From Nitriliruptoraceae bacterium (lineage in GTDB: Bacteria; Actinomycetota; Nitriliruptoria; Nitriliruptorales; Nitriliruptoraceae), in contig SKNP01000519.1 in assembly GCA_007120485.1 (NCBI GenBank), positions 1 through 5,682 on the forward strand: a stretch of 5,682 bases of DNA, read 5' to 3'. How positions within the stretch are numbered: position 1 is the stretch's first letter; each line of letters begins with the position of its first letter. A model generated the notes under the pieces. The model made no database searches. It was not told the origin of the DNA and saw only the letters and a program-made list of their open reading frames with translations. The translations under genes and the position numbers were made by a program. Below, piece after piece: positions 5,346 through 5,682 of the stretch.

Positions 5346-5682
5346 GTGCGGGGCGATGCGGGGGTCACGGCGGGGCTGCTGATCCGTCCGTCCGGGTTGG
5401 CCGGACTGGCCATGGCCGCCGGCGGTGGGCTGGTGATCGGCTCGGCGTTCGCGCCGTGGCGGATCACGGTGGCGACGGTGACCATGCTGAACCACGACGA
5501 CGAGCGGATCATCGCGGCGCAGCGCGGCCTGCCCACGATCCCCAGCGGCTGGCTCGTCGCCGCGCTCGGCGTCGCGGTCGTCGGACTGGGGCTGGCGATC
5601 GCGCTGGATCGGCCACCGCCACGCGCCCGCTCGCTCGCCGCCGTGGCGGCCGTCCTGGCCGCGATCGTGGTGGCGGTCACGG
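5346..5682 (+). CDS. Small multi-pass membrane protein, unknown function (3' truncated by window)
   Basis: The GTG at 5346 opens a frame that runs off the window end; 112 codons are visible. AGGAGG at 5334-5339 lies 6 nt before it, one of the best ribosome binding sites in the window. A short N-terminus is followed by a hydrophobic helix (about 17-36), a mostly polar loop (38-68, including APWRITVATVTMLNHDDERI near its start), a second helix beginning GWLVAALGVAVVGLGL (68-83, ending near 87), a charged Pro/Arg turn DRPPPRAR (88-95) and the start of a third helix (96-112). By the positive-inside rule the DRPPPRAR turn should be cytoplasmic and the 38-68 loop external. I recognise no named family. 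It is divergent from purN; in several actinobacteria an unrelated-looking membrane protein gene also sits near purN, but I cannot show homology. Confidence 0.75.
   Translation, partial: MRGDAGVTAGLLIRPSGLAGLAMAAGGGLVIGSAFAPWRITVATVTMLNHDDERIIAAQRGLPTIPSGWLVAALGVAVVGLGLAIALDRPPPRARSLAAVAAVLAAIVVAVT

Noticed and set aside
5318..5680. Minus-strand 120-codon frame opposite the membrane protein gene
   Set aside because: Ala/Thr/Ser-rich shadow; the plus strand has a strong ribosome binding site and a coherent membrane topology.

Overview
The window is about 70% G+C. It reads as an ordinary chromosomal segment of a high-GC actinobacterium (Actinomycetota): strong third-position G/C bias, GTG starts on every canonically started gene, GGAGG-type ribosome binding sites and a purN-purH-folD cluster. 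I cannot place it more finely from sequence alone. A deep-branching actinobacterial class is possible, but that is a guess.

Left part (1-1911, + strand): the 3' portion of a DUF2254 integral membrane protein gene, already open at the window edge, then 66 bp later a small class I SAM-dependent methyltransferase resembling the METTL7/TMT1 group. The methyltransferase appears to begin at a non-canonical ATC codon behind a good Shine-Dalgarno sequence. Its stop codon runs into a 17-bp tandem repeat (1907-1977) that fills most of the convergent gap before folD.

Middle and right part (5178-2002, - strand): purN, purH and folD, read right to left. purN and purH overlap by 4 nt (GTGA), and folD follows after 70 bp. 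The three form a coherent one-carbon/purine module. PurN and PurH are the two purine-pathway transformylases that consume 10-formyl-tetrahydrofolate, and FolD makes 10-formyl-tetrahydrofolate from 5,10-methylene-tetrahydrofolate. All expected catalytic residues are visible.

Right edge (5346-5682, + strand): the start of a gene for a small multi-pass membrane protein of unknown function, divergent from purN. The 167-bp divergent gap holds a direct repeat CGGTAGCG spaced exactly 21 bp, and each copy overlaps a possible outward-facing -10 element.

I found no RNA genes, mobile elements, CRISPR arrays or clear intrinsic terminators, and no gene-free stretch over 300 bp. No undescribed multi-gene system is evident. 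The points most worth checking are the ATC start, the 17-bp repeat array and the divergent purN/membrane-protein control region.
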